Below, piece after piece: positions 1 through 10,152 of a DNA stretch of 64,000 bases. Position 1 is the first letter of the stretch; every line of letters begins with the position of its first letter. Under the pieces are notes generated by a model that was not told the origin of the DNA, did no database searches, and saw only the letters and a program-made list of their open reading frames with translations. The translations under genes and the position numbers were made by a program. This DNA is from Bradyrhizobium sp. 170 (lineage in GTDB: Bacteria; Pseudomonadota; Alphaproteobacteria; Rhizobiales; Xanthobacteraceae): contig NZ_CP064703.1 of assembly GCF_023101085.1 (NCBI RefSeq), positions 5,146,001 to 5,210,000 on the forward strand, given 5' to 3'.

Positions 1-374
1 TGGGCGATGCGGATGAATGGTGCTCGCCGATGCAGGTGCAGGGCCACTGCCAGGCCATCCGCCTCTCCGGCGGAAGAGCGACGATGCGGCTGATCGGCGG
101 CGCGCAGCACAGTTTTGACCGCGGCACCGATATCGAGAACGTTCCCGACGCATCCGTCTCTCCCGCTGCGCCGACGGCCTATATCGCCAATGACGGCGCC
201 TTCATCCATCCGCTCACGGGCGTCGCGGACAGCAAGCTCGTCGATCGCGACCTGATGATCTATGCGCTGAAGGCCGGCTATGGCCGCAAGGGCGCGAGAA
301 TTGGAAGTCGCGATGGCGATGCAGAATTGTTCAAGGCGGACATGCTGGCGTTCTGGCGAAGGACGCTGGGGTGA
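1..374 (+). CDS. Dienelactone hydrolase / alpha-beta hydrolase family protein, C-terminal part
   Basis: The reading frame is open from the left window edge, so the start and N-terminal half lie outside. The visible part reads GDADEW near the edge and AQHSFDR about 30 residues later. These fit the acid (Asp) and the catalytic His of the alpha/beta hydrolase fold as arranged in dienelactone hydrolase-family proteins; the nucleophile elbow is not in the window. Enzymes of this family hydrolyse lactones or esters, in some cases in aromatic ring catabolism. The substrate cannot be told from this fragment, and a general esterase is equally possible. Confidence 0.7.
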   Translation, partial: GDADEWCSPMQVQGHCQAIRLSGGRATMRLIGGAQHSFDRGTDIENVPDASVSPAAPTAYIANDGAFIHPLTGVADSKLVDRDLMIYALKAGYGRKGARIGSRDGDAELFKADMLAFWRRTLG

Positions 375-407
375 GACGCTTGAGGGAGCGTGCGCCACGC
401 AAACAGT

Positions 408-548
408 CGTCATCACCCGTCACCGGATCGGTGCAAAGCGCCGCCCGATGACAGGCTCCAGCGGGTGATCCAGTATTCCAGAGACGACAGCGATTGAACC
501 GATAGGCCGCGGCGTACTGGGTACCCCGCCTTCGCGGGGTACGACGAT
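408..548. repeat. Palindromic intergenic repeat, family A, copy 1
   Basis: This shares its core (gatccagtat ... ccagagacg ... ggccgcggcgtactgg) with a second copy near 14.9 kb. The right end is a hairpin at 521-542 with arms GTACCCCG and CGGGGTAC. The left arm (catcacccg) and its partner (cgggtgat) are separated by about 40 bases that the second copy lacks. Together with flanking sequence it fills the gap between the hydrolase and the metallophosphoesterase gene. Confidence 0.8.
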
Positions 549-627
549 TGAAGTTGAGGCGGCAATTCAATTATCGTCATCGTTCCGACTTCGGGTTTCG
601 CTATGATCAGCCCGAAAGGACTACTGC

Positions 628-1470
628 ATGACCGAATTTCGCCTCACGCAAATTTCCGATACCCACCTCGCCCGCCGCCTGCAAAAGCTCACCGACAATT
701 TTCACCGCGTCAGCGAGCATATCGACGCGACACGCCCGGATATCGTGATCAACAGCGGCGATATCTCCTTCGACGGACCCACCAGCCGCAGCGATCTCGA
801 ATTCGCCAAGGAGCTGCACGACGCGCTGCCGGTGCCGTGCCGGCATTTGCCGGGTAATCACGACATCGGCGACAACCCGACGGCGGTCGGTCCCGTGCCG
901 AAGCAACCGGCGACCGAGAAAGAGCGACAGAATTATCTGTCCGTGATCGGCGAAGACCGCTGGCGCTTCGACGCAGCCGGCTGGAGCTTTATTGGATTGA
1001 ACTCGCTGATCATGAACACCGGGATCGAGAGCGAGGCCGAGCAGTTCGGCTGGCTGGCTTCAGAGCTTGCGCGCATCAACGGCAGGCCGGTCGCGCTTTT
1101 CCTGCACAAGCCGCTTTATCTGAACACGCCTGATGATCCCGAGACGGAGGGAACGGCGATCCGCTATGTGCCGCAGCCCCGGCGCAGGAGCTTGATCGAG
1201 ATGTTTTCGGCGGTCGATCTGCGGCTGGTTGCCTCCGGCCACGTTCACCAGCGGCGAGACTTCACTTATGGTCATACCCGCCATGTCTGGGCTCCCTCCG
1301 CCGGCTTCATCATTCCTGATCGGATGCAGGAAGTGATCGGCACAAAGGAAGTCGGGCTGGTGGAGTATCGTTTCCAGCCCGACGCCTTTGAGGTCCGCCA
1401 CGTCAGGGCGCCGGGACAGACCGATGTTGATCTGGATTCACTGATTGGCAGGAAATCCCGGAGCGGATGA
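628..1470 (+). CDS. Metallophosphoesterase, CpdA/Icc-like
   Basis: A 280-residue calcineurin-like phosphoesterase. The metal-site motifs appear in order: D11-x-H13 (SDTHL), GD at 44-45, GNHD at 76-79, H160 and GHVH at 204-207. This arrangement is typical of the class III cyclic nucleotide phosphodiesterase / GpdQ-type group, which use two metal ions to cleave phosphodiesters. There is no signal peptide, so it should be cytoplasmic. The start is supported by an AAGGA box 8 bases upstream. Cyclic AMP is a reasonable but unproven substrate; other phosphomono- or diesters are possible. Confidence 0.85.
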   Translation: MTEFRLTQISDTHLARRLQKLTDNFHRVSEHIDATRPDIVINSGDISFDGPTSRSDLEFAKELHDALPVPCRHLPGNHDIGDNPTAVGPVPKQPATEKERQNYLSVIGEDRWRFDAAGWSFIGLNSLIMNTGIESEAEQFGWLASELARINGRPVALFLHKPLYLNTPDDPETEGTAIRYVPQPRRRSLIEMFSAVDLRLVASGHVHQRRDFTYGHTRHVWAPSAGFIIPDRMQEVIGTKEVGLVEYRFQPDAFEVRHVRAPGQTDVDLDSLIGRKSRSG

Positions 1471-1507
1471 CTTTTTCAAATCGTCACCCGCTCCATCGCT
1501 CTGATTT

Positions 1508-1558
1508 GAGCATGACCCTCTCGAAAGATTTTCGCTCGAAAGATTTTCGGATCATGCT
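1508..1558. repeat. Inverted repeat of the agcatga...tcatgct type with internal tandem repeat
   Basis: The outer arms agcatga and tcatgct enclose two head-to-tail copies of CTCGAAAGATTTTCG (1520-1534 and 1535-1549). The element lies between two convergent genes and could form a stem-loop, perhaps acting as a transcription end signal. It resembles a small palindromic repeat common in Bradyrhizobium genomes. Confidence 0.6.
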
Positions 1559-1575
1559 TCACACGTCAGAGCGCA

Positions 1576-1854
1576 TCACCACTGGCGCTCAACGAGGCCA
1601 TAGGAGGAGTAGGAACGATCGTCCCATGGCGCGGTCGCAAAGGCGCCGACGCGTGGGGCCGGGTGAAACCGGTTACCGTAATAGTAGCCCGGTCCAGGCG
1701 TTGCCCTGACACCGTAGCCTCCTGTGACGTAAGCGGAGTTCGGATAGTTGGAGCCCGTCACGCCGGGTTCCTGATAGACCACTTGAGCCATTGCAGGAGT
1801 GGCCAGCATCGTGGCGGCAACCAGGCCGAGCGATAGTTTCTTGCAGTTCATCAT
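1576..1854 (-). CDS. Small secreted hypothetical protein, Tyr/Gly-rich
   Basis: A 92-residue protein with a clear signal peptide: charged start MMNCKK, a hydrophobic core, and an AMAQ cleavage site near residue 23. The mature part is rich in Gly, Tyr, Pro and Ser (for example GPGYYYGNRF) and has no cysteine or recognisable domain, so it is probably an extended periplasmic or surface peptide. The start is supported by GGAGAAG eight bases before the first of two adjacent ATG codons. Small secreted proteins of this sort are frequent in Bradyrhizobium; the function is unknown. Confidence 0.7.
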   Translation of the reverse strand: MMNCKKLSLGLVAATMLATPAMAQVVYQEPGVTGSNYPNSAYVTGGYGVRATPGPGYYYGNRFHPAPRVGAFATAPWDDRSYSSYGLVERQW

Positions 1855-1957
1855 TTGGCTTCTCCATTGGATGTCAAAACCAAACGATGCTTTCGAAGGG
1901 ACGTTCCCCCATCCATCTCAAGTGGCTGTGAGGTTCGCGTTGCAGGTTCCAGTTGGC

Positions 1958-2980
1958 TCAAATTTTATCCGGCCCGACGCGCACCAGCTGCTTGCCGAAA
2001 TTGGCGCCCTTCAGAAGGCCCATGAACGCTGCCGGCGCGCTGTCGAGGCCTTCGGTGACGAACTCCTTGTGCTTGACCTTGCCCTCGCGCACCCAGCCTG
2101 ACATGTCGCGCAGGAAGTCGGCGTGACGCGCGGCAAAGTCGCTGACGATGAAGCCGCGGATGGTCAGGCGCTTGGTCAGCACGTTGCGCATCATCGCCGC
2201 CGCCCATTTCGGCGCCACGGCCTGGGTGTCATTGTAATGCGCGATCAGGCCGCAGACCGGCACGCGCGCGAACGCGTTGAGCAGCGGAAACACCGCCTCG
2301 AATACCGCGCCGCCGACGTTCTCGAAATAGACGTCAATACCCTTCGGACAGGCGTCTTTCAGCTTCGCGGCGAGATCGGGATCGCGATGATCGAGGCAGT
2401 CATCGAAGCCGAGCTCATTCTTGACGTAGGCGCACTTGTCCTTGCCGCCGGCAATGCCGACCGCGCGGGCGCCCTTGATGCGTGCGATCTGGCCCACGGC
2501 CGAGCCGACCGCGCCGGAAGCTGCCGCAACAACGACGGTCTCGCCCGCCTGCGGTTTGCCGATGTCGAGCAGGCCTGTGTAGGCGGTCATGCCGGGCATG
2601 CCGAGCACGCCGACGGCGGTCGAGATCGGCGCAATCTTCGGATCGATTTTTGCCAGACCCTTGCCGTCGGAAACCGCATGCGTCTGCCAGCCGGCGCGCG
2701 ACAGCACGATATCGCCCTTGGCAAAGCCAGGATTGTTCGAGGCGATCACCTCGCTGACCGTGCCGCCTTCCATCACGCCGTTGATCGGAACCGGCTGGGC
2801 ATAAGACGGCCCGTCGCTCATGCGGCCGCGCATATAGGGATCGAGCGAGAGCCAGATGGTGCGCAGGAGCACCTCGCCGGCACCCGGCGTCGGGACCGGG
2901 CAGTCCTCAAGGCGGAAGTCGGAGGGTTTTGGTTCGCCGACGGGACGGGATGCAAGAACGATGCGTTTGCCCTGGGACAT
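1958..2980 (-). CDS. NADP-dependent medium-chain reductase, CurA-like
   Basis: A 340-residue zinc-independent medium-chain dehydrogenase/reductase. The N-terminal GroES-like part includes SLDPYMRGRM, characteristic of the leukotriene B4 dehydrogenase / curcumin reductase CurA branch. The Rossmann part has ASGAVGSAVGQIA as its nucleotide loop and FENVGG further on. No zinc cysteines are seen. Such enzymes reduce double bonds of alpha,beta-unsaturated carbonyl compounds with NADPH. I chose the ATG preceded by GGAGGAACCATC; an open frame extends 25 codons upstream into repeat DNA but has no support. It appears monocistronic, and the physiological substrate is unknown. Confidence 0.85.
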   Translation of the reverse strand: MSQGKRIVLASRPVGEPKPSDFRLEDCPVPTPGAGEVLLRTIWLSLDPYMRGRMSDGPSYAQPVPINGVMEGGTVSEVIASNNPGFAKGDIVLSRAGWQTHAVSDGKGLAKIDPKIAPISTAVGVLGMPGMTAYTGLLDIGKPQAGETVVVAAASGAVGSAVGQIARIKGARAVGIAGGKDKCAYVKNELGFDDCLDHRDPDLAAKLKDACPKGIDVYFENVGGAVFEAVFPLLNAFARVPVCGLIAHYNDTQAVAPKWAAAMMRNVLTKRLTIRGFIVSDFAARHADFLRDMSGWVREGKVKHKEFVTEGLDSAPAAFMGLLKGANFGKQLVRVGPDKI

Positions 2981-3012
2981 GATGGTTCCTCCAATTTTTG
3001 CTTGTTGTTCTT

Positions 3013-3121
3013 CGTCATTGGGAGCGTAGCGAAGCAATCCATTCTTGCCAAACAAAAGCTGGATTGCTTTGTCGCTTTGATCCCTTGCGCAAACGCTTCG
3101 CGTTTGTCGCAGGCAATGACG
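3013..3121. repeat. Palindromic intergenic repeat, family B, copy 1
   Basis: Starts with cgtcattg and gaagcaatcca and ends with cgcaggcaatgacg, forming a long imperfect hairpin. The right part, ttgcgcaaacgcttcgcgtt and onward, is the same as in a second copy near 31.6 kb. It sits in the upstream region of the CurA-like gene. Confidence 0.8.
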
Positions 3122-3157
3122 GTCTTTGATCGCAATTACCGCCTGAACTCCAAAATA

Positions 3158-3781
3158 TCAGGCCGCGATTTTGGAGAGCGCCGCCTCGAACGCGGCGGTC
3201 GCGCTCGGCAAATCCGTGAAGGCAAGCCCGCCATCGGCGGTCTGCTTCTGCGCTTCCGTCGCGGAAGGGCGAATCTCCGCGATCGGCTTTCCACCATTGA
3301 GCACGGCCAGGGGCGCGATCACGTGAAACTCATGGGCTTCGATGGGCTGATCTTTCAGCAGGAAGACCCCGATCGAGACGATATCCTTGCCACGCCGGTA
3401 TGAAATATAGCGGTCGACCGCGACCGAGCCGTCGCGTTGCATCCCGCCCAGTTTTGCATAGCCACTCGAGTCCAGCAGTTTGTGCGCCTTGAAGCCCTTC
3501 ACGCCCGCCGATCTTGCTTTCGCGGTCTCCTCCGACAGATCGTATTTCGCGGCCATCGCCTTGCCGATTTCAGCGAGTTGCTCCGACATGGCGTGCTCGA
3601 ACTCTTTCAGCTCGGTACGCGGCTTCGATGCCTTGCGCGGCTTTGACGTATCCCGCTTATCCATCTCGGCTTTGCATCGCGCGATGATTTCGGCGGCGGA
3701 TTTCCGCTCAGCATTGGCGAGCAGATTCTTCAAATCCTGTTTTGAAAGCGCGGCAATCCTGTCGTCCGACCAATCGACCAT
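3158..3781 (-). CDS. Conserved hypothetical protein downstream of guaB
   Basis: A 207-residue soluble protein with no signal peptide or membrane segment. The first 65 residues are highly charged (Lys/Arg/Glu) and probably helical; the rest looks like a mixed alpha/beta domain. I do not recognise the family. An ATG is chosen. A TTG at 3787 directly abutting the guaB stop, with GGAG five bases before it, is an alternative that would add two residues and translationally couple it to guaB. The tight junction implies co-transcription with guaB, but nothing ties the product to purine synthesis. Confidence 0.65.
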   Translation of the reverse strand: MVDWSDDRIAALSKQDLKNLLANAERKSAAEIIARCKAEMDKRDTSKPRKASKPRTELKEFEHAMSEQLAEIGKAMAAKYDLSEETAKARSAGVKGFKAHKLLDSSGYAKLGGMQRDGSVAVDRYISYRRGKDIVSIGVFLLKDQPIEAHEFHVIAPLAVLNGGKPIAEIRPSATEAQKQTADGGLAFTDLPSATAAFEAALSKIAA

Positions 3782-3787
3782 AATCAA

Positions 3788-5308
<1,521 letters not shown>

Positions 5309-5338
5309 CGATCAGTTCTTATGGATGAACGCCGCCTC

Positions 5339-5361
5339 CGGCGATGCTATCGGCATCGCCG
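5339..5361 (-). promoter_or_regulatory. 9-bp inverted repeat in the guaB leader
   Basis: Perfect arms CGGCGATGC and GCATCGCCG around a 5-base centre. It lies between the candidate promoter and the start of guaB, where it could be either a protein-binding palindrome or a leader stem-loop. Confidence 0.4.
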
Positions 5362-5395
5362 TCGAATCGAAGCCCATCGGTGGGGTTGACGGTGG

Positions 5396-5423
5396 TCGAT
5401 AGCATGGCGGGACGCCGAATCAA
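5396..5423 (-). promoter_or_regulatory. Candidate sigma-70-type promoter for guaB
   Basis: On the minus strand TTGATT is followed after 16 bases by TATCGA, about 120 bases upstream of guaB. The match is partial and the spacing slightly short, so this is a suggestion only. Confidence 0.3.
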
Positions 5424-5488
5424 AGCGTTTGCCAGCTATGCACAGGCTTTTCGGGAAAAGCCGCAATCCCAAGGGGTTAGCGGCAGCC

Positions 5489-5737
5489 TTAGGACCGATA
5501 TCCCGGCGGCGGGCCGTGCTGGCGGATCGCCTCCACCACCTCGCGGTGCCGGCGGTCCTCCCGCTTCATGTGAACCGCGATCAGCGCATGCGCCGACGGC
5601 ACCAGCAGCAGGACGTGGAAAATCAGCCCGAAAACCAGGCAAAACACGATCAGGACCAGGTTGAAGATCGCCGAAAACGGCTGCCCGTTCAGCAGCAGCC
5701 CGAGCGGCGGCAACAAGGCAGCAAGTACATAGATCAT
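5489..5737 (-). CDS. Pmp3/YqaE-family small membrane protein
   Basis: An 82-residue protein with two hydrophobic segments. The first runs from the N-terminus (MIYVLAALLPPLGLLLNG), the second is FNLVLIVFCLVFGLIFHVLL, followed by a charged cytosolic tail. This is the layout of the Pmp3 / UPF0057 stress-response proteolipids, which influence membrane potential and are often induced by salt or cold in other organisms. I chose the internal ATG because GGAGGTCCGC precedes it perfectly; the longer frame would add nine residues. It is separated from guaB by its own gap and seems monocistronic. Confidence 0.75.
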   Translation of the reverse strand: MIYVLAALLPPLGLLLNGQPFSAIFNLVLIVFCLVFGLIFHVLLLVPSAHALIAVHMKREDRRHREVVEAIRQHGPPPGYRS

Positions 5738-5872
5738 GCGGACCTCCAGCGGCTGGCGGTGCATACCAGCGTCACGCAGGATTTAGGTGGTCTGCCCGGC
5801 TCCGCAATGGCTTGCATGGCAACGGAATGATACAGGCCCCTTGCCTGCCTCTCTTCCGGTCTGCCTCACCCG

Positions 5873-7348
5873 ATGACCAAAGAACGCCTGATCCCGCTGA
5901 TCGTGGCCACTGCCCTGTTCATGGAGAACATGGACTCGACGGTGATTGCGACGTCGCTGCCGGCGATCGCGGCAGATATCGGCACCAGCCCGCTGACGCT
6001 GAAGCTTGCGATCACATCCTATCTGCTGTCGCTCGCCGTGTTCATCCCCGCCAGCGGCTGGACCGCCGATCGCTTCGGCGCGCGCATGGTGTTCTCGATC
6101 GCCATCGGCGTGTTCATGATCGGGTCGATCGGGTGTGCGCTGTCGCAGAACGTGACCCATTTCGTCATCGCGCGTATTCTGCAGGGCATGGGCGGCGCGA
6201 TGATGACGCCGGTCGGGCGGCTGGTGCTGTTGCGTTCGATCGACAAGAGCGCACTCGTTAACGCGATGACGTGGGTGACGGTGCCGGCGCTGATCGGGCC
6301 GGTGATCGGCCCACCGCTCGGCGGCTTCATCACCACCTACTTCTCCTGGCACTGGATCTTCCTGATCAACATCCCGATCGGGCTGCTCGGCATCTTCATG
6401 GCGATGAAGTACATCGACCCGATCAAGAGCGAGGATCCCGAGCGCTTCGATCTCTACGGGCTGGTGCTGGCCGGCATCGGCCTTGCCGGCATCGCCTTCG
6501 GCCTCTCGGTCGCCGGACTCGGCCTGTTGCCCTGGCCTGTTGTCGCCGGCCTCGTCGCGGTCGGTACGATCTCGATGACGCTCTACGTGATGCACGCCAA
6601 GCGAACCGGCTCGCCGGTGCTGGATTTTTCGCTGCTGCGCCTTTCCACCATGCGCGCCAGCATCATCGGCGGCTTCCTGTTCCGGCTCGGCATCGGCGCA
6701 CTGCCGTTCCTGCTGCCGCTGTTGATGCAGGAAGGCTTTGGGCTGTCGCCATTCCAATCGGGACTGGTGACGTTTGCCTCGGCCGTCGGCGCCATGGGGA
6801 TGAAGACGCTGGCCGCGCGCATCATCCGCGCCTTCGGCTTCCGCTACATGATGACGGTCAATGCCGTCGTCAGCGCGGTCTTCCTCGCCGCCTGCGCCCT
6901 GTTCACGGTGACGACGCCGCTGCTGCTGATCTTCATCATCCTGGTCGTCGGCGGCTTCTTCCGTTCGCTGCAATTCACCGCGATCAATACGGTCGCCTAT
7001 GCCGAGGTCGAGCCGGCGCAGATGAGCCGCGCCACCACGCTGGTCAGCGTCAATCAGCAACTGGCGATTTCCGCGGGCGTCGCGGTCGGTGCGTTCTCCG
7101 TGGAATCGACCATGCTGTATCAGCAGGTCACCGAACTGAGCGCCGGCGTATTCCCGCCGGCGTTCCTCGTGGTCGCGGTCATCTCGGCCGTGTCGGCGTA
7201 TTTCTTCTGGCAGATGCCCGATGACGCCGGCCACGAAATCTCCGGCCGCAAGGCGGTCGAGATTTCCAGCCGCAAGGGCGCGGCAAAGGCGGCGACCAAG
7301 GCCGCCAGCGAAGGCACCGAGGACGCGCGGGACCAGCGGCTGGGGTAG
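5873..7348 (+). CDS. MFS drug exporter, DHA2 (EmrB/QacA) family
   Basis: A 491-residue inner-membrane transporter with about 14 hydrophobic segments, the DHA2 count. Near the N-terminus are MDSTVIATSLPAIAADI (segment 1, with the family's Asp), SGWTADRFGAR (motif A) and RILQGMGGAMMTPVGR; the family's motif C region appears as IGPVIGPPLGG. Such proton antiporters expel hydrophobic drugs or metabolites. No EmrA-like membrane fusion protein is adjacent, so it may act alone. The C-terminus ends in a basic Ala/Lys-rich tail. No convincing ribosome site precedes the ATG. The substrate is unknown. Confidence 0.88.
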   Translation: MTKERLIPLIVATALFMENMDSTVIATSLPAIAADIGTSPLTLKLAITSYLLSLAVFIPASGWTADRFGARMVFSIAIGVFMIGSIGCALSQNVTHFVIARILQGMGGAMMTPVGRLVLLRSIDKSALVNAMTWVTVPALIGPVIGPPLGGFITTYFSWHWIFLINIPIGLLGIFMAMKYIDPIKSEDPERFDLYGLVLAGIGLAGIAFGLSVAGLGLLPWPVVAGLVAVGTISMTLYVMHAKRTGSPVLDFSLLRLSTMRASIIGGFLFRLGIGALPFLLPLLMQEGFGLSPFQSGLVTFASAVGAMGMKTLAARIIRAFGFRYMMTVNAVVSAVFLAACALFTVTTPLLLIFIILVVGGFFRSLQFTAINTVAYAEVEPAQMSRATTLVSVNQQLAISAGVAVGAFSVESTMLYQQVTELSAGVFPPAFLVVAVISAVSAYFFWQMPDDAGHEISGRKAVEISSRKGAAKAATKAASEGTEDARDQRLG

Positions 7349-7580
7349 CTTCTCAAGGTTCACCGCGTTTCACGTGGCTCAAGCGCCGGATTAGCTTCAC
7401 TCCCTGACCGCAGGGCATCCGCGCCGTAAAAAATCTGACGTGAGAGTCAGAAAGCGAACGGAAGCCTCCGCAACTGTCAGCCATATCTGGTCAGACGCGG
7501 CGCGGAGCCGTTCCGTGCCGGGACCCACCATGTTGGGAATTCTTCCCTTAATTCAGTTTCGATTGAAAGGACGAAGACGC

Positions 7581-8051
7581 GTGAATCAAGCCAATACGAA
7601 GGAAACGAATGCCGATCCGAAAGCCGGCACCGACGAGAAGCCCTCAGGCATGCAGTTCCTTGCGGTGCCGGGCATTTTTGATGGGCTCGCCGAGCAGAAC
7701 ATGACCCGGGCAAAGGAAAACATCGAGAAGATGAAAATGGCCTCGGGAGCGATCAACGACGCTCTCCTGCAAGCCTATTCGGCCAACGCAAAGGGCGCTG
7801 CGGACTACGCTTCCAAAGTCATCGAGTTCTCCGGCGCCAATACCAGTTCCGCCTTTGATTTTCTTACCCATCTCCTGGGCATGAAGTTGCCCTCGGAAAT
7901 CCTGCAGCTCTCCGCCGCGCAAGGCTGCAAGAACTTCCAAGCCACGGCCGCGCAGAGCCGGGAGCTTTGGGAGCTCACGCGCAAGGTCGCGAGCGAGACC
8001 GCCGATCCGATCAAGAAAAGCTTTGCCAGCGTGCTGCAGAAGGCGGCCTAG
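7581..8051 (+). CDS. Phasin (PHA granule-associated protein)
   Basis: A 156-residue helical protein of the phasin_2 type. It has a flexible N-terminus, then amphipathic helices (MTRAKENIEKMKMASGAI and later), ending in TADPIKKSFASVLQKAA, a typical phasin C-terminus. Phasins coat polyhydroxyalkanoate granules and control their number and size. I chose a GTG start preceded by AAGGA ten bases upstream; an in-frame ATG at 7530 exists but lacks a ribosome site and would add a non-phasin segment. A second phasin lies 2.5 kb downstream. An inverted repeat follows the gene. Confidence 0.85.
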   Translation: MNQANTKETNADPKAGTDEKPSGMQFLAVPGIFDGLAEQNMTRAKENIEKMKMASGAINDALLQAYSANAKGAADYASKVIEFSGANTSSAFDFLTHLLGMKLPSEILQLSAAQGCKNFQATAAQSRELWELTRKVASETADPIKKSFASVLQKAA

Positions 8052-8082
8052 TTCTTAGTCGAACCTTTTGCAGCCCGCCGGG

Positions 8083-8132
8083 ATCGGCTGGAACAAGCGC
8101 TTCCCCCGTGAGAAGGGCGCATTCCAGCCGAT
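8083..8132 (+). terminator. Stem-loop after the phasin gene
   Basis: Perfect 11-base arms ATCGGCTGGAA and TTCCAGCCGAT, with an inner pairing of gcgctt and aagggcgc. No T-run follows, so it may be a factor-independent terminator of weak type, an mRNA 3' stabiliser, or part of a leader for the next small gene. Confidence 0.45.
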
Positions 8133-8183
8133 GGCGAAGCAACTTGCCGTCGGCACAAAAAATCCAGCAACGAAGGAGGAAAA

Positions 8184-8405
8184 ATGGGCGTGGTCATGAT
8201 CAAGTGCCCCGGGACGGGACGAGCTATCCCGACAGGCATGAAAGCGGACCGGGAGAGGTTTCGATGCAGCCCGGTGTTTTTCGCGCGCACCTTTTGCTCG
8301 ATCTGCCAGACCAGTCACGAATGGTTTGCCCGGGAGGCCTGGGTTCACGAGCCTGAAGAGAAAGGGCGCATGCACGAGCCCGCATTCGCCCTGCAACCGG
8401 CGTAG
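8184..8405 (+). CDS. Small cysteine-containing hypothetical protein
   Basis: A 73-residue protein with four cysteines (8, 28, 38, 41) in a MIKCPGTGR ... FC-x2-C-x3-H pattern. This suggests a small zinc-binding domain, although spacing differs from classical zinc ribbons. The start is well supported by AAGGAGG six bases upstream. I recognise it only as a small protein type seen in Bradyrhizobium; the function is unknown. It follows the phasin stem-loop in the same direction and could be co-transcribed with the phasin by read-through. Confidence 0.7.
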   Translation: MGVVMIKCPGTGRAIPTGMKADRERFRCSPVFFARTFCSICQTSHEWFAREAWVHEPEEKGRMHEPAFALQPA

Positions 8406-8429
8406 AGCCGTTGATGCCCTGCACTCCGG

Positions 8430-9248
8430 TCAATGGCCCCGTGGCCGTTGGCCGGTCGCTCCCGGCGTCGTTGTGCGCCGCTGCACTTCGTCCGCGTCGG
8501 CAAACAGGGGGACTTCAGCCCTAAGCGGCTGCGGTTTCATCTCCTCCGTCAGGACGATGCGATCGATCCTGCGGCGCATGAGCTGGTAACATTCGCATGC
8601 CGCCGCTTCGAGCCCCGGCCTGTCAATCTCGATCGAGCTGCGCGCATTGGATCGGATGGCGCCCGAATCGCGAAGCTTGGAAATGACCTGCGTCACCGTC
8701 GTCCGCCGCACGCCAAGAAATTCCGCAAGCGTCTCCTGGGTCAGCGGCAGCACGTCTCCATCTGCCCGATCGCGCACCTGCAGCAACCACCTCGCCAGAC
8801 GCGCCTCGACCGAGTGCAACGCATTGCAGGCCGCGACGTGCTGGAATTGCGCCATCAGCGCCCTGTTGAGGGTCTGAACCGCGCCGTTCAAGGCTCTACT
8901 GCGGCTGAGCGCCGCATGAAATCGTGTTGGCGAAATTTGCAATGCCAGCCCCGCTACCCGCACCACCGCTGTCATCGGAGAGCGGGTGGGCCCCAGTGTC
9001 GACAGGACGCCGACGGCTCCCTCATTGCCGACGACGGCGGTCGCGACCGTTTGGCCGTTTGGCATTTCCATGATGAAGGCGATCAAGCCGCTAAGGGGGA
9101 AATAAATCCGTTCTGTTGGATCGCCCGACCGCACCAGCACGGCATCCCGTTCAAGCTCAACCAGTCGGAAATGACGCACAAGCAAATCGAGGTCTGCTGG
9201 CGGCAACGCAGCTAACAGTCGATTACCAACTCTGGCCCTCTGCTCCAT
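8430..9248 (-). CDS. Crp/Fnr-family transcription regulator
   Basis: A 272-residue regulator. Residues 25-120 form a cyclic-nucleotide-binding-like beta barrel (RSGDPTERIYFPLSGLIAFI, then GNEGAVGVLSTLG). A C-terminal winged helix has LAEFLGVRRTTVTQVISKL at about 174-192. The barrel lacks the cAMP phosphate-cassette signature and there is no Fnr-type cysteine cluster, so the ligand is unclear. I chose the ATG with GGAG ten bases upstream; the open frame continues 23 codons further without support. Its position between two phasin genes hints at a link to carbon storage, which is only positional evidence. Confidence 0.85.
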   Translation of the reverse strand: MEQRARVGNRLLAALPPADLDLLVRHFRLVELERDAVLVRSGDPTERIYFPLSGLIAFIMEMPNGQTVATAVVGNEGAVGVLSTLGPTRSPMTAVVRVAGLALQISPTRFHAALSRSRALNGAVQTLNRALMAQFQHVAACNALHSVEARLARWLLQVRDRADGDVLPLTQETLAEFLGVRRTTVTQVISKLRDSGAIRSNARSSIEIDRPGLEAAACECYQLMRRRIDRIVLTEEMKPQPLRAEVPLFADADEVQRRTTTPGATGQRPRGH

Positions 9249-9462
9249 CACGGGAATACTCCTTCCCAGACGGAGGCGCGGCTCGCTGCAGAATTCCCGG
9301 TGGCGGCAGAGCTGCATGCGGATAAACAGACCGCGCCTGGCTAGAGAATACGCCCTATGGGGGAAAGTTCCAGCGGGATTCGCTCAGGGCCCGGCGCCTG
9401 CCACCCCGCATACCGCAACCATGGGAGACGCTGTCCAGTCGTCGCGCCGTCAGGGTTGCGCT

Positions 9463-10152
9463 TCACGGCTGGTCGCGGTGCCCGCGAAATCCCATCGCCA
9501 GCACATAGCGCTCCGACGAATCCTGCCGGCTCGACGCCGGCTTGACGTGGCGCACGCTGGAAAAATCGCGCTTCAATTGCGCGACCAGTTCGGCATCGGC
9601 GCCGCTCTGAAAGGCCTTGGCCAGAAACGTTCCGCCGGGATTGAGCACGTCGGTGGCAAACGCAGCCGCAGTTTCGATCAGGCCGACGATGCGCAACTGA
9701 TCCGTCTTGCGGTGGCCGGTGGTGTTGGGCGCCATGTCGGACATTACGACGTCGGCGCGACCGCCCATCATGGCGATGAGTTTTTCCGGCGCGTCCTGGC
9801 TAAGAAAATCGAGCTGCGCAAAATCGACGCCGGGGACTTCCGGCATCTCCAGCAGATCTATCGCGACCACCTTGCCCTTGCCGCCAGTCGCACCGACGCG
9901 CTTGGCGGCGATCTGGCTCCAGCCGCCGGGGGCGGCGCCGAGATCGACCACCGCGATGCCATGCTTGAGGAAATGATACTTGTCGTCGATCTCGATCAGC
10001 TTGTAGGCCGCGCGCGAGCGATAGCCGTCCCGCTTGGCCTGCGCCACATAGGGATCGTTGAGCTGCCGCTCCAGCCAGAGCTTCGATGACAGCTTGCGCT
10101 TGCCACCGCTCTTGACCGTGACGTGCAGCCGTCCGGTGGTGTCTTTTGCCAT
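9463..10152 (-). CDS. rlmE: 23S rRNA (uridine-2552-2'-O)-methyltransferase RlmE
   Basis: A 229-residue SAM-dependent methyltransferase of the FtsJ/RrmJ family, which methylates the ribose of U2552 in the ribosomal A loop during late 50S assembly. The SAM site is DLGAAPGGW (70-78). The catalytic tetrad is visible as K51, D139 (SDMAPN), K179 (FLAKAFQ) and E214 (SSERYV). The N-terminus is basic, as expected for RNA binding. In related genomes rlmE sits beside ppx/gppA; here a phasin gene lies between them, on the opposite strand. Confidence 0.95.
   Translation of the reverse strand: MAKDTTGRLHVTVKSGGKRKLSSKLWLERQLNDPYVAQAKRDGYRSRAAYKLIEIDDKYHFLKHGIAVVDLGAAPGGWSQIAAKRVGATGGKGKVVAIDLLEMPEVPGVDFAQLDFLSQDAPEKLIAMMGGRADVVMSDMAPNTTGHRKTDQLRIVGLIETAAAFATDVLNPGGTFLAKAFQSGADAELVAQLKRDFSSVRHVKPASSRQDSSERYVLAMGFRGHRDQP

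Noticed and set aside
5783..7363. A 526-codon minus-strand open frame opposite the DHA2 exporter
   Set aside because: Its product is low-complexity, rich in Arg, Asp, Gln and His, typical of the antisense of a GC-rich gene. The plus-strand frame has clear MFS motifs.
7438..7580. Riboswitch-like bases (gcctccgcaactgtcagcc) upstream of the first phasin
   Set aside because: They recall part of a cobalamin riboswitch, but the full conserved core is missing and a phasin is not a cobalamin-related target.
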